A stretch of 64,000 bases of DNA from an uncultured Aquimarina sp. (GTDB lineage: Bacteria; Bacteroidota; Bacteroidia; Flavobacteriales; Flavobacteriaceae): assembly GCA_947498455.1 (NCBI GenBank), contig CANMKK010000022.1, forward strand, positions 26,539 to 90,538, written 5' to 3'. Position 1 is the first letter of the stretch, and every line of letters starts with the position of its first letter. The notes under the pieces were generated by a model, which ran no database searches, was not told the DNA's origin, and saw only the letters and a program-made list of their open reading frames with translations. Shown one piece after another: positions 55,684 to 63,928 of this stretch. Position numbers and translations under genes: made by a program.

Positions 55684-56115
55684 TTAATTATGATCTTGAT
55701 TTTCACCCTTAATAATTGTAATAGGAGTGTCCTTCACTCCAGCATAAAATACAATTATTTCAGCCGGTTCTGTGCCTTCATTTTTTCCGTAATGCCAAGT
55801 ATTTACCAATTCTACAATAGGATCACCAGTTCTAAGATGTAAGGTGTCATTATTTTGACTAATGACTGTTAATTCTCCTTTCAATAAAACACCTGCATTT
55901 ATTTCAGGATGTTTATGTGTTTTTAAAGTTGTCTTTGGAGGAATTGTGATTTTTAAAATAGTAACCTTAGGAGTGCCTTCAGCATATTCAGGAAGAGGAG
56001 CACCGTTCCAACTTTTAGTTGTTTCAATTAGTTTAACAACTTCAATTTTACTAATCTTATCCGTTTTACAGGAAACGAATAGTAGTATAAAGTATAGTAA
56101 AATCAGTCTTTTCAT
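55684..56115 (-). CDS. Cupin lipoprotein
   Basis: 143 residues with lipobox FVSC (Cys16). A cupin domain covers about 45-130: TLKTHKHPEINAGVLLKGELTV with His/His/Glu metal ligands, and NTWHYGKNEG with the fourth His. Periplasmic or outer-membrane-associated; substrate unknown. Confidence 0.9.
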   Translation of the reverse strand: MKRLILLYFILLFVSCKTDKISKIEVVKLIETTKSWNGAPLPEYAEGTPKVTILKITIPPKTTLKTHKHPEINAGVLLKGELTVISQNNDTLHLRTGDPIVELVNTWHYGKNEGTEPAEIIVFYAGVKDTPITIIKGENQDHN

Positions 56116-56215
56116 TTAGTTATATTAAATTACAAAATATTCTTTAACGTTATTATTTTTACTAGGTAACATATGCGTACTGCTTTATCAACCTAAATCA
56201 ATAGATTAGAATTCT

Positions 56216-57211
56216 TTACTTTTGCAAAGTAGTATTAGGAGTGTATTGTAAACCAATTTCCTTTTTAACACGATCTAGGATTGATATTAAATCAATACTC
56301 AAGCTATACGGTACTTTAGAACTTTGTGTTTTACCTTGTAAAAGGCATTCATGTACTTCTTCGATTTCATGTATATATCCATTTCCTTGGTATTTAATAT
56401 CAAATACGGTTTCCTTACCATTTTTAGAGAGTGTAATTTTTTCGGTATGATGAAATCTACTATGTAGTTTTATTGTACCCTCGGTACCATAAATATAGGC
56501 TTCTGTTGGAGTATTTGCTTCTATAGTCGATTCCAGAAGTGCCTTAGCATTATTCTCATAATTAAATAGCATTGAACAATAACTATCTACGTTGGTTTTT
56601 GTCATTCTAGCCATACTTTTTATGTCACAAGGAATCCCTAATAGCAGTAAACTTATATAAATTGGGTAAATACCTATATCTAATAATGAACCTCCACCCA
56701 ATTCTTTATTATACACTCTACTTTCTAGGTCAGCATCTCCTTTAAACCCAAAATCAGCTCGTATGGATATGATATCACCTATACTATTGGCATCAAGGAT
56801 TTCTAATAGTTTTTTAGTTGCGGGAATAAACCGAGTCCAGATACCTTCCATTAAAAAAAGATTTCTGGTTTTGGCTTCGTTCACCATCGTTTGTACCTGA
56901 TGAGCATCTATCCCCATTGGTTTTTCACATAATACTGCTTTTCCGTTTGCTAAACACATCATGGTATTTTCGAAATGGAACGTATGAGGTGTAGCTATAT
57001 ATACAATATCGATTTTGGGATCTTTTACCAACTCTTCATAGGAACCATAATAATTAATGGATTGATAGGTTTCACTAAACTCTTGTGCTTTAGCACTATT
57101 TCGAGAGGCAACTCCGTGCAATATAGCAGTATCAGAAAGTTGCAAATCAGAAGCAAACTTGTGAGCGATCTTACCCAGTCCTATGATTCCCCAATTAATT
57201 TTCTTACCCAT
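56216..57211 (-). CDS. Gfo/Idh/MocA-family oxidoreductase
   Basis: 331 residues. N-terminal NAD(P) domain (IGLGKIAHKFASDLQLS), the catalytic motif VLCEKPMGIDAHQ and GGGSLLDIGIYPIYISLLLLG are the family markers. Likely a sugar or trans-dihydrodiol dehydrogenase-type enzyme. Single gene, divergent from the phytase-like gene. Confidence 0.93.
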   Translation of the reverse strand: MGKKINWGIIGLGKIAHKFASDLQLSDTAILHGVASRNSAKAQEFSETYQSINYYGSYEELVKDPKIDIVYIATPHTFHFENTMMCLANGKAVLCEKPMGIDAHQVQTMVNEAKTRNLFLMEGIWTRFIPATKKLLEILDANSIGDIISIRADFGFKGDADLESRVYNKELGGGSLLDIGIYPIYISLLLLGIPCDIKSMARMTKTNVDSYCSMLFNYENNAKALLESTIEANTPTEAYIYGTEGTIKLHSRFHHTEKITLSKNGKETVFDIKYQGNGYIHEIEEVHECLLQGKTQSSKVPYSLSIDLISILDRVKKEIGLQYTPNTTLQK

Positions 57212-57501
57212 TGTTCTATTTGATTTTAGTCCGTTATAGAGAATTTAATTCACATTGTAGGGTTTATTTCTCCACTGCTCAGCTCGAATTGCTTTGAAAA
57301 TAAAATACATATGTAGCAGACATACTCTGTGAGGATACTCCGATGTTTTATTTGAGTATACTAAATAGTTAGCCGCTTATTATCAAAGTTACAGGATTTA
57401 CCTGAATTTTGGATAAGAGGATTAACCATAAGTTAATTTTTAGGATATTATATAGTAATAGTATGCGTATAGTTTTGATTCCTAATAAATAAATTCAATT
57501 T
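57212..57501. promoter_or_regulatory. Divergent spacer, weak promoter
   Basis: 290 bases between divergent genes. TAGTTTTG at 57470-57477 fits the -7 box for the plus-strand lipoprotein gene, but no TTG is found at the -33 distance. No other feature is visible. Confidence 0.35.
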
Positions 57502-58782
57502 ATGAAATCATATAGCTTTAATACTTTACTAATTTTATCAATTATCGTGACACTAATCTCTTGCAAGAGTAATGATGACACAACAAATGTATGGCAGTTG
57601 CCAGATATAGAAACTAGCGGTGCGAAATTACCATATTCCGTACTAAAAACCAGTGGAGGAGTAGAGGTTCGCAACGGAGGATTTGGTTCTGCTGCAACGG
57701 CACATCCTACTAATAAGGGAGAATTTTATGCTTTAACGGATAGAGGAGCCAATCTAAAAACATCGGGAGGTAAAATTTTCCCAACTCCAGAGTATACTCC
57801 AAGAATAGGTCACTTTAAACTACAGGAAGACGGAACAGTTACTCTGATCGATGAAATTTTATTTAAAGATCCATCCAATACACTCATAAGCGGTAGACCC
57901 AATCCTGAAGGTTTTGGAACCACAGGAGAAATACCTTATGATCTGAATAAAAACGTACTCGAAATGGATAGGTATGGATTAGACAGTGAAGGTTTAGTAG
58001 CGCTAAAAGATGGTTCTTTTTGGGTTTCTGATGAATACGGACCCCATATTGTACATTTTGATGCTACAGGAAAAGAACTAGAACGTATAAGCCCAGTTAA
58101 TGTACATACGGGAGCAAGAAAGATTCCGGCAGTTTTCGAAAGAAGGTGGCCAAATAGAGGAATGGAAGGATTGGCAATTACACCAGATGAAAAAATGTTA
58201 GTGGGTATTATGCAATCTACACTTTATAACCCTTCTAAGGCTATGGTAGCAGATTTTACTATTACCAGAATTGTCACTTTTGATTTGGAGACTTCTCTAA
58301 CCAAACAATACCTATATAAACAGAAGAAGGTAAAAAATTCTAACTCCGAAATAGTGGCCTTAAGCAATACTGAATTTTTGGTGATCGAAAGAGATGGATT
58401 ATTTCTAGGAGACGATGCAACCGCTCAGAAGCATATATATAGAATTGATATATCTAATGCAACAGATGTTTCCGGAAGTGACTTTAATTCTCTGGATGGT
58501 ATGTTGGTTAATGAAAAAACGATAGAACAAAATACATGGGAGGAATTAGCAGCGGCTAACATTATACCTGTTAGTAAAACATTGGCGGTTGATGTGGTAA
58601 AAACACTTGGGAATTACCCTCACGAAAAAATGGAAGGGATATGGTTGATTAACGGAACAACACTTGGGATTCTAAATGATGATGATTTTGCCGTAACAGG
58701 AACAGATATTTTATCACAGAAAATACTACCTAAGACTACTAATGTAGATCAAAATACGTTATACATCGTAGATTATAAGTAA
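57502..58782 (+). CDS. Esterase-like activity of phytase family lipoprotein
   Basis: 426 residues with lipobox LISC (Cys21). The beta-propeller family signatures are AHPTNKGEFYALTDRGANL, GLDSEGLVALKDGSFWVSDEYGPHIVHFD and RRWPNRGMEGLAITPDEKMLVG. LVIERDGLF and KMEGIWLING follow. Extracytoplasmic; phosphodiesterase or phytase-like activity is inferred from family. Followed by a clean terminator. Confidence 0.9.
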   Translation: MKSYSFNTLLILSIIVTLISCKSNDDTTNVWQLPDIETSGAKLPYSVLKTSGGVEVRNGGFGSAATAHPTNKGEFYALTDRGANLKTSGGKIFPTPEYTPRIGHFKLQEDGTVTLIDEILFKDPSNTLISGRPNPEGFGTTGEIPYDLNKNVLEMDRYGLDSEGLVALKDGSFWVSDEYGPHIVHFDATGKELERISPVNVHTGARKIPAVFERRWPNRGMEGLAITPDEKMLVGIMQSTLYNPSKAMVADFTITRIVTFDLETSLTKQYLYKQKKVKNSNSEIVALSNTEFLVIERDGLFLGDDATAQKHIYRIDISNATDVSGSDFNSLDGMLVNEKTIEQNTWEELAAANIIPVSKTLAVDVVKTLGNYPHEKMEGIWLINGTTLGILNDDDFAVTGTDILSQKILPKTTNVDQNTLYIVDYK

Positions 58783-58796
58783 TCTGTAACTGTATG

Positions 58797-58840
58797 AAAA
58801 AAGGATTCAATATATACTAGCATGTATTGAATCCTTTTTT
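58797..58840. terminator. Bidirectional intrinsic terminator
   Basis: AAAAAAGGATTCAATA pairs with TATTGAATCCTTTTTT across a 12-base loop. It terminates the phytase-like gene and the convergent minus-strand gene that ends at 58919. Confidence 0.9.
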
Positions 58841-58918
58841 CTATTCTAAATTAAATTTTGACAAAGATACCAAAGGAAAAACCCACTCTGGTGTTCTATA
58901 ATCTGGAATATAGCTATA

Positions 58919-59680
58919 TTATTTTTTATGATATAATTTCTTTCTAGTACCATCTTCAAAAAGTAGTACAACTAGTTCATTATACGTATCAATAGGTATT
59001 TCTTGTCCAAGTAAATTGTAGGCCTTTGTTATTTTAGAGTTTTCTTCCGAAAAATCAAAATCGCTTACCGATAACGTATTGCTTTGTAAGGTGATAATAC
59101 TGTTTAGAGGATCTTCACTCCAACAAGTTCCTTTAAAAATCAGAGAGTTTTTTGGTGTAATTGTCCATTCTGATTCTGTAAAAGTAGTGTTAGGACCACT
59201 TCCATTATTTCTTTTTACGTACGAATTAGAAAAATTCCAAGATGTATTTTCTCCATTTTGCCCATCGATACCAAAAATATCGATAACAGCATCTCCATTC
59301 GAAGTATCTACAAGTCTTACTTTATCACCACCTTCTACATTGGATATGATAGTACCTGTGGTAGTATTTAGAGCTGTTCGAATTCCTGGAAATTCAGTAT
59401 CAAAGACATCAGTATCATTCACTACATATAAGAACGTATCCGTGTACTCTCCAATACCAATGGTATTATTGATAACCCAAAAGTCATTTGCTGATTGTTG
59501 GAATTGTATTTTTAGATTGGTCACATCCACGGTTCCATCAACGTATAATTCTATTAGTCTCAGTGCTGTTTCTCCAATAGGGCAATCTGCTTCGATCATT
59601 GAAGTGATTTTTACACTTTGAGAATAGGAGGTTACACTAATAAATAATGCGATAAAACTGTAAAGTAGTTGCTTTTTCAT
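58919..59680 (-). CDS. Secreted protein, lamin-tail-like, T9SS-type C-terminus
   Basis: 253 residues with a signal peptide (cleaved after TSYSQ). Residues 22-175 form a beta-rich domain (SMIEADCPIGETALRLIELYV, GDKVRLVDTSNGDAVIDIFG) resembling lamin-tail domains. The C-terminus (KAYNLLGQEIPIDTYNELV, FEDGTRKKLYHKK) looks like a T9SS sorting domain. Function unknown; an adhesive or nuclease accessory role is possible but only a guess. Confidence 0.75.
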   Translation of the reverse strand: MKKQLLYSFIALFISVTSYSQSVKITSMIEADCPIGETALRLIELYVDGTVDVTNLKIQFQQSANDFWVINNTIGIGEYTDTFLYVVNDTDVFDTEFPGIRTALNTTTGTIISNVEGGDKVRLVDTSNGDAVIDIFGIDGQNGENTSWNFSNSYVKRNNGSGPNTTFTESEWTITPKNSLIFKGTCWSEDPLNSIITLQSNTLSVSDFDFSEENSKITKAYNLLGQEIPIDTYNELVVLLFEDGTRKKLYHKK

Positions 59681-59955
59681 AAATTCTGTTTGTTAAGTTT
59701 AAATTTAAAATTGTCTTTAATATATAGTAATTCTAGGGGTATCTAATTGGTATATTATTATGGTTTAGATTTTTATATTATAATAAAAAAGGAATAATTA
59801 TAGTCAAAATATCATAATTATGATATTCGATTTGATACATCCTCTATAAGTTAATGTAATAACTAGCCTAAATGTTACCACAGTTTTTGTCTTTTTTTTT
59901 GATTTATTTCATGAACCACGATATAATTTGACATTCTAATTTGTAATTTTTTTGT

Positions 59956-60102
59956 TCAGCTATACGATACTAAGATTGATACGTGGTGAATTGCAATACC
60001 CTCTGGAATGAGATCCTTTTCAAAATTCAAAATGGTTACATCATTTCTATTAGTAGAACAAGATGCAGTAATGATTAGGAGTATTATAGATATAAATTTC
60101 AT
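59956..60102 (-). pseudogene. Truncated lipoprotein, probable gluconolactonase-type remnant
   Basis: A 48-residue frame begins with a lipoprotein signal (MKFISIILLIITASCS) and then NFEKDLIPEGIAI, a pattern I associate with the first strand of SMP-30/NHL-type beta propellers. It stops soon after in a stretch that no longer resembles the family. The rest of the gene is missing. It begins 9 bases after the truncated aminotransferase ORF, so the two decayed together. The family assignment is tentative. Confidence 0.55.
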
Positions 60103-60111
60103 TTTTAATCT

Positions 60112-60303
60112 TTATAATTGCCAATGGTTTGGTATCAAATCAAGACATCCCGTATAATGCGTAATTGCTTTTTTAACCCCCTTTTCTAAAGCAAGCAAGT
60201 CGGCAATTGTCATTGCTTCACAATCAGAATTGCACAACGAATATTTTGCAGTATGTTCGTGCAAGGTGTAATACCTTTCGAGTTTGAATGGTTTTATTTT
60301 CAT
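60112..60303 (-). pseudogene. Truncated PLP-dependent aminotransferase, N-terminal remnant
   Basis: 63 residues. The first 40 (MKIKPFKLERYYTLHEHTA, then SLCNSDCEAMTIADLLALE) resemble the start of a group of flavobacterial aminotransferases of about 380 residues, in which a cofactor-binding domain follows. Here the frame runs into KKAITHYTGCLDLIPNHWQL and ends. The remainder of the enzyme is absent. I read this as deletion or rearrangement at the edge of the accessory island. Confidence 0.6.
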
Positions 60304-60612
60304 GGATGTTTTCTAAATGACCGATAACATTAAATATAACAAATGTTACTGATTTAAAATTCAAATATGTATGTGCCTTGAATAGTAAATATAGTTCATT
60401 TAATAGAATGCCCCGAAGTGGGTAGCCCTTATATGAGGAATCGTGTCTGTAAGTAAAGTGAGCGACAAATAGGGTGTGGGAGAGTGACTTATGCAGTAAG
60501 GTAAGTCAAACTAGATAGTTGTTAATAACCCCTCAACTCAGCGGAGTTATGTAAGGTGTGCTCTTGCAATCTATAGTATTGTAAGTAGTTTAGGGTTAAA
60601 TTTTCTCTTTTC
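60304..60612. repeat. Spacer unit C of the lipoprotein array
   Basis: About 310 bases without a gene. The part near 60540-60585 (cagcggagttatgtaaggtg then ctcttgcaatctatag) resembles part of the spacer at 61041-61190 (cagcagaactgtgagaggtg). It is GC-richer than its surroundings. It looks like a diverged copy of a repeated intergenic unit. Confidence 0.5.
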
Positions 60613-61014
60613 CTACTCGATTACAAAATGTTTATTGATTATTTTTTTTAGATTAATTGTTTTTAAGATTATTGTATCACAAGAAAATATACTTTTATCA
60701 AACTCATATTCTCTTATATCAATAGTATCATTAAGAAATCCTTGTTTTTGGAATAGTAATAATGATGAATTAAATGCTCTTGCTTCCCTCATATTTGGTG
60801 TTCCGAACATTTTGTTTTTTTTTATAGGAGGTATTTCAAAAATACCTTCGTCATTGCTATAATATATAGTATTCTCATTAAGAAAGTGAATCTCTACATT
60901 ATCTAAAGCTTTATTGCTACTTTTTATTTCTCCTTTAATGTATGGAGAAAAGTAATAGGTTTTACAACTCAATAAACATAGGGTTATCAGAGTGATTACT
61001 ATTTTAAATTTCAT
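60613..61014 (-). CDS. Lipoprotein with carboxypeptidase-regulatory-like domain, array member 3
   Basis: 133 residues, lipobox LLSCK (Cys17). SSNKALDNVEIHFLNENTIYY and NDEGIFEIPPI fit a CarboxypepD_reg-like beta-sandwich; it ends LKKIINKHFVIE. It is a paralogue of the 104-residue lipoprotein at 61229. Its place behind a TssD-lipase effector suggests an extra or orphan immunity lipoprotein, but the function is inferred from context. Confidence 0.7.
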   Translation of the reverse strand: MKFKIVITLITLCLLSCKTYYFSPYIKGEIKSSNKALDNVEIHFLNENTIYYSNDEGIFEIPPIKKNKMFGTPNMREARAFNSSLLLFQKQGFLNDTIDIREYEFDKSIFSCDTIILKTINLKKIINKHFVIE

Positions 61015-61040
61015 TTTACTTCTATTTTTGTTAACTAAAT

Positions 61041-61190
61041 TAGGCCCAGAACATCTTTCTCAGAAGCTATTGAGCGTTGAGAATTTGGTTTATCCTGAGT
61101 TTATCGAAAGGGCAGGTGGTACTTCGGTGAGCTCAGCAGAACTGTGAGAGGTGCACTCTCCTCAATTATGGATAGAACCATCTATTCGAT
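61041..61190. repeat. Spacer unit A of the lipoprotein array
   Basis: Contains ctcagaagctattgagcgttgagaa near the left end and gaactgtgagaggtgcactct near the right. Spacer B (61574-61700) carries matching words (ctcagcagctattgagagttg, gcactgtgagagatgtag), and spacer C shares the right-hand part. The copies sit between successive lipoprotein genes, as expected after tandem duplication of gene plus spacer. Confidence 0.6.
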
Positions 61191-61228
61191 TACAAAATGT
61201 TGTTTATTATTCCATTATTTTAAGGGAA

Positions 61229-61543
61229 CTAAAACAATGTGTCTTTTTTTTTATTTAAAAAGGTATATTTTATTTTTTCGCCGTGTTGTGTCCAAACAGT
61301 TTTTACTGTATCAATATTAACCCCATCTTTAATAAATACTAAATCAGATAAAGAATTTGAATTTTTAGGCAATATAAAATATCCTGTAGAATCTGTTTTA
61401 GTATTTATATTCTTATCAATTCTGTTCTCTTTAACCATTACATTACCAACAGGTTTTTTATCGTAATACACATAACCATCATAAAATTCTTGTGAAGGTT
61501 TACAACTATATAATAGTATAATAAATAAAATTAGTTGTTTCAT
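61229..61543 (-). CDS. Short lipoprotein, paralogue of array member 3, probably C-terminally eroded
   Basis: 104 residues, lipobox LYSCK (Cys14). VYYDKKPVGNVMVKENRIDKN and KTDSTGYFILPKN match a CarboxypepD_reg-like fold. Past its stop, in another frame, the DNA at about 61189-61216 reads NNKQHFVIE and a stop, matching the KHFVIE end of the 133-residue paralogue. So the gene probably lost its original C-terminus through a frameshift. It may still be translated. Confidence 0.7.
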   Translation of the reverse strand: MKQLILFIILLYSCKPSQEFYDGYVYYDKKPVGNVMVKENRIDKNINTKTDSTGYFILPKNSNSLSDLVFIKDGVNIDTVKTVWTQHGEKIKYTFLNKKKDTLF

Positions 61544-61573
61544 TTCATTTTAATTTTTGTTAACCATATAAAG

Positions 61574-61700
61574 CTTAATACATCGTTCTCAGCAGCTATT
61601 GAGAGTTGATTATCGTTTTATCATGAGAAAACGGTGGGGTTTGATTCGGCTTCAATTTAGTAGCACTGTGAGAGATGTAGTGGCGATCTAAGACCTTTAC
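61574..61700. repeat. Spacer unit B of the lipoprotein array
   Basis: Diverged copy of spacer A between the 104-residue and 190-residue lipoprotein genes. Shared words include gctattgaga at the left and actgtgagagatgta at the right. No gene is visible. Confidence 0.6.
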
Positions 61701-61726
61701 CCATTTACTCGACTCTAAGTCGTTTT

Positions 61727-62299
61727 TTAATCTTTTATAACTTTTATTATATTCTCTGTAGGGATACACATCGGGTTTGATAAATACGGTTTGCTAGTAT
61801 TTAAATAATATCTTTTTTCCAATTTACAGGTAACACAAGATAAATTCAAAAGATTTTTCTCTATATCATTTTTTGAAGAATACTTATTATCAGATTCAGT
61901 ATGATTATAGAATAAAATTTCAATTTCGTATTCAAATTTTTTAGTTTTATTCAAAATCTTGTTATTTACAGCATTATCAAGATTCTTATAAATGCCTTTA
62001 CTTTTAATATAACCTATTAACCTAATCTCAGCATTATCAATGTCTTTTATTCCAAAATCTTTTTCATTCGTTAGTAGGCACATCAGATGAGGAAAACCTC
62101 TGTGTTCAAAAACTGAATTACTTATTTCTAAATCCGATAAGAATTTAATTTGATAAATATCTATTACATCACTTTTAATATTAGATTTTTTAAATTCAAT
62201 AAATTCAAGATTAGCTTTGGGAATATTGTTATCTCTAAAACAAGAAATTAAGGAAAAATTGATTGTAATAATAACTAAAAATATCAATGATCTTTTCAT
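61727..62299 (-). CDS. Lipoprotein, candidate immunity protein of the TssD-lipase effector
   Basis: 190 residues, lipobox LISCF (Cys20), so anchored at the periplasmic face. The remainder has no recognised domain: EIRLIGYIKSKGIYKN, KKFEYEIEILFYNHTES, CVTCKLEKRYYL. It starts 2 bases after the effector gene and is surely co-transcribed. Lipases delivered by T6SS act in the periplasm, and their immunity proteins are typically periplasmic or lipoproteins, so location and order fit an immunity role. That is inference, not homology. Confidence 0.75.
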   Translation of the reverse strand: MKRSLIFLVIITINFSLISCFRDNNIPKANLEFIEFKKSNIKSDVIDIYQIKFLSDLEISNSVFEHRGFPHLMCLLTNEKDFGIKDIDNAEIRLIGYIKSKGIYKNLDNAVNNKILNKTKKFEYEIEILFYNHTESDNKYSSKNDIEKNLLNLSCVTCKLEKRYYLNTSKPYLSNPMCIPTENIIKVIKD

Positions 62300-62301
62300 A
62301 A

Positions 62302-63684
62302 TTACTTTTCTAAAAATTTGTGAATAGATGATGATAATAAACTGGATGCAGAAATTGTTTTTTTCGCTAATATTTCATTAAACATATCTTCTGCATCACC
62401 GTGACTGAATTTTGTGGTATGCATCACGTGTGATTTATTTTTTCTAGGAATCCATTGCCCTCCAAGATCTGCGATTAAATCATCCGCTCTATAATTTTCT
62501 GGATCCGTATGTATATTAATCCAAAAATTGGCTTTTGGCGATGGAAATAAAAGATGTATATCAGAAATGGTTGTAACACCTCCACCTTCTCCAACAGGAT
62601 CTAAAGTAATCAATGTGTTAATTGTATATCCTTTTTTGGTTAAAATATCAGATAGATGTGCTCCATTCCATCCACCCAAGCTATGACCAACAATATTTAT
62701 CTCTATTCCATCTTTATTAGGGAGTAGATTCAATACGTTATTTTTGATATTATCTTCCCCTTTAATTTCATTATAACCTAAATATTTAGATTTGTATTGT
62801 GAAAAATTTATATTAATATTAAAATTTGACTCAACACCTTCCATAATTTTTGTTGCTCCAGATCCATAGAAAGGCTCTTTATCACCAGCACCGCCAATAA
62901 AAAAGGTGATTACCTGTTTATATGTAACTACAGAAGAAATGTTAGTATTTGGATTTCCAATATGAGCATAGATAGTAGCTGTCTGTTTGCCTTTACTTAT
63001 TTTAATAGTTGTTTTAAGTACTCCATCTTCATAAGTACCTCCAGTTTTTATATTTTGTTTTTTACTAATACTATCACTATCATAAGTTACAGACCATTGA
63101 ATATTACTTAGATCATCACCTTCTTCATAGTTTTTTAAAGTTGCATGATAATAGTACTCATGTTTTGGACTAATATATTTTACTTCATTTCCATTTTCGT
63201 CAAATGGTCCATCTACATTAGTTACTTTTATTGGTTCTTTTTCTTCTTCTATAACGGTTGGTTCTATTTGATCACTAAGAAAAGGTGTTATTTGTCTAGG
63301 AGTTGTATATTTCCCTTGTGAATGTGTGTCCTCTATGGCAGCAGCAGTAATCAATAGAGTTTCGATAGGAGGTTGTGAGCCCGTTGCTGTAAAATCGGTT
63401 TTGTTTACTGTTACATGACAATCAAGAAATCTGGTTTTTCTTGTTCGACCTACTGATAAACTATCTGTATATTCTAGAATCACTTCCGATATCTGCTGTG
63501 TTGGATGAATTGCTTTTTCAAAAAAGTAAGTGTCTTTTGTAGATTCGATTACGGCTGTTAATCCAACATGAAAAGTTCTTGAAGTAGGTCTCCCAGTACT
63601 ATCACATGGTTGTTTAAATCCATGTTCGCATTGGAGTACATTAAATACTTGTCCGTCAGCATATAGTTTGGCAATGATGCCCAT
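62302..63684 (-). CDS. T6SSiii tube protein (TssD/Hcp) fused to an Ig-like linker and a lipase domain
   Basis: 460 residues. Residues 1-118 match the Bacteroidota TssD/Hcp tube: MGIIAKLYADGQVFNVLQCE, DSTGRPTSR, VIESTKDTYFFEK, LLITAAAIE. Residues 150-260 look like an Ig-like linker (IKVTNVDGPFDENG, IQWSVTYDSDS). Residues 260-440 are an alpha/beta-hydrolase lipase: FFIGGAGDKEP, nucleophile Ser335 in VGHSLGGWNGAH, Asp362 in ITLDPVGE, and His428 (FSHGDAEDM) as the likely third residue. It should be loaded into the tube and injected, then cleave lipids in the target. No T6SS structural genes are in the window. The immunity candidate follows after 2 bases. Confidence 0.85.
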   Translation of the reverse strand: MGIIAKLYADGQVFNVLQCEHGFKQPCDSTGRPTSRTFHVGLTAVIESTKDTYFFEKAIHPTQQISEVILEYTDSLSVGRTRKTRFLDCHVTVNKTDFTATGSQPPIETLLITAAAIEDTHSQGKYTTPRQITPFLSDQIEPTVIEEEKEPIKVTNVDGPFDENGNEVKYISPKHEYYYHATLKNYEEGDDLSNIQWSVTYDSDSISKKQNIKTGGTYEDGVLKTTIKISKGKQTATIYAHIGNPNTNISSVVTYKQVITFFIGGAGDKEPFYGSGATKIMEGVESNFNININFSQYKSKYLGYNEIKGEDNIKNNVLNLLPNKDGIEINIVGHSLGGWNGAHLSDILTKKGYTINTLITLDPVGEGGGVTTISDIHLLFPSPKANFWINIHTDPENYRADDLIADLGGQWIPRKNKSHVMHTTKFSHGDAEDMFNEILAKKTISASSLLSSSIHKFLEK

Positions 63685-63735
63685 AGATTTTTGTTTTTAA
63701 GAGTTTGTCAAATTTATACATTATTTTGGTTCAAT

Positions 63736-63805
63736 GGCTTAGAACGTCTCGTATAAGAAACGTAGGGCAGGTGATAAGCGATACGTTTCGGATTGGTGCT
63801 AAGCC
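63736..63805. repeat. Nested inverted repeat between the effector gene and the intron
   Basis: Outer arms GGCTTAG (63736-63742) and CTAAGCC (63799-63805) enclose inner arms GAAACGTA (63757-63764) and TACGTTTC (63782-63789), all perfectly complementary. The spacers are unpaired. It is GC-richer than the surroundings. It could be a recombination or recognition site, or a mobile repeat; it lies within the upstream region of the effector gene. Confidence 0.6.
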
Positions 63806-63928
63806 AAATATAAATATTTTGCTTTTATCTTTTTTCTCATAAACGCCAAATTTTATATTTAGCGACTTTGCAAATAAACACAGACCTTTAGATTATGCCC
63901 AAAATCCCTATGTTTTCTTATACATTGT

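Noticed and set aside
60304..60612. Structured RNA or intron end in the GC-richer spacer
   Set aside because: I could not find domain V-like or other recognisable RNA motifs; similarity to the neighbouring spacers explains it better.
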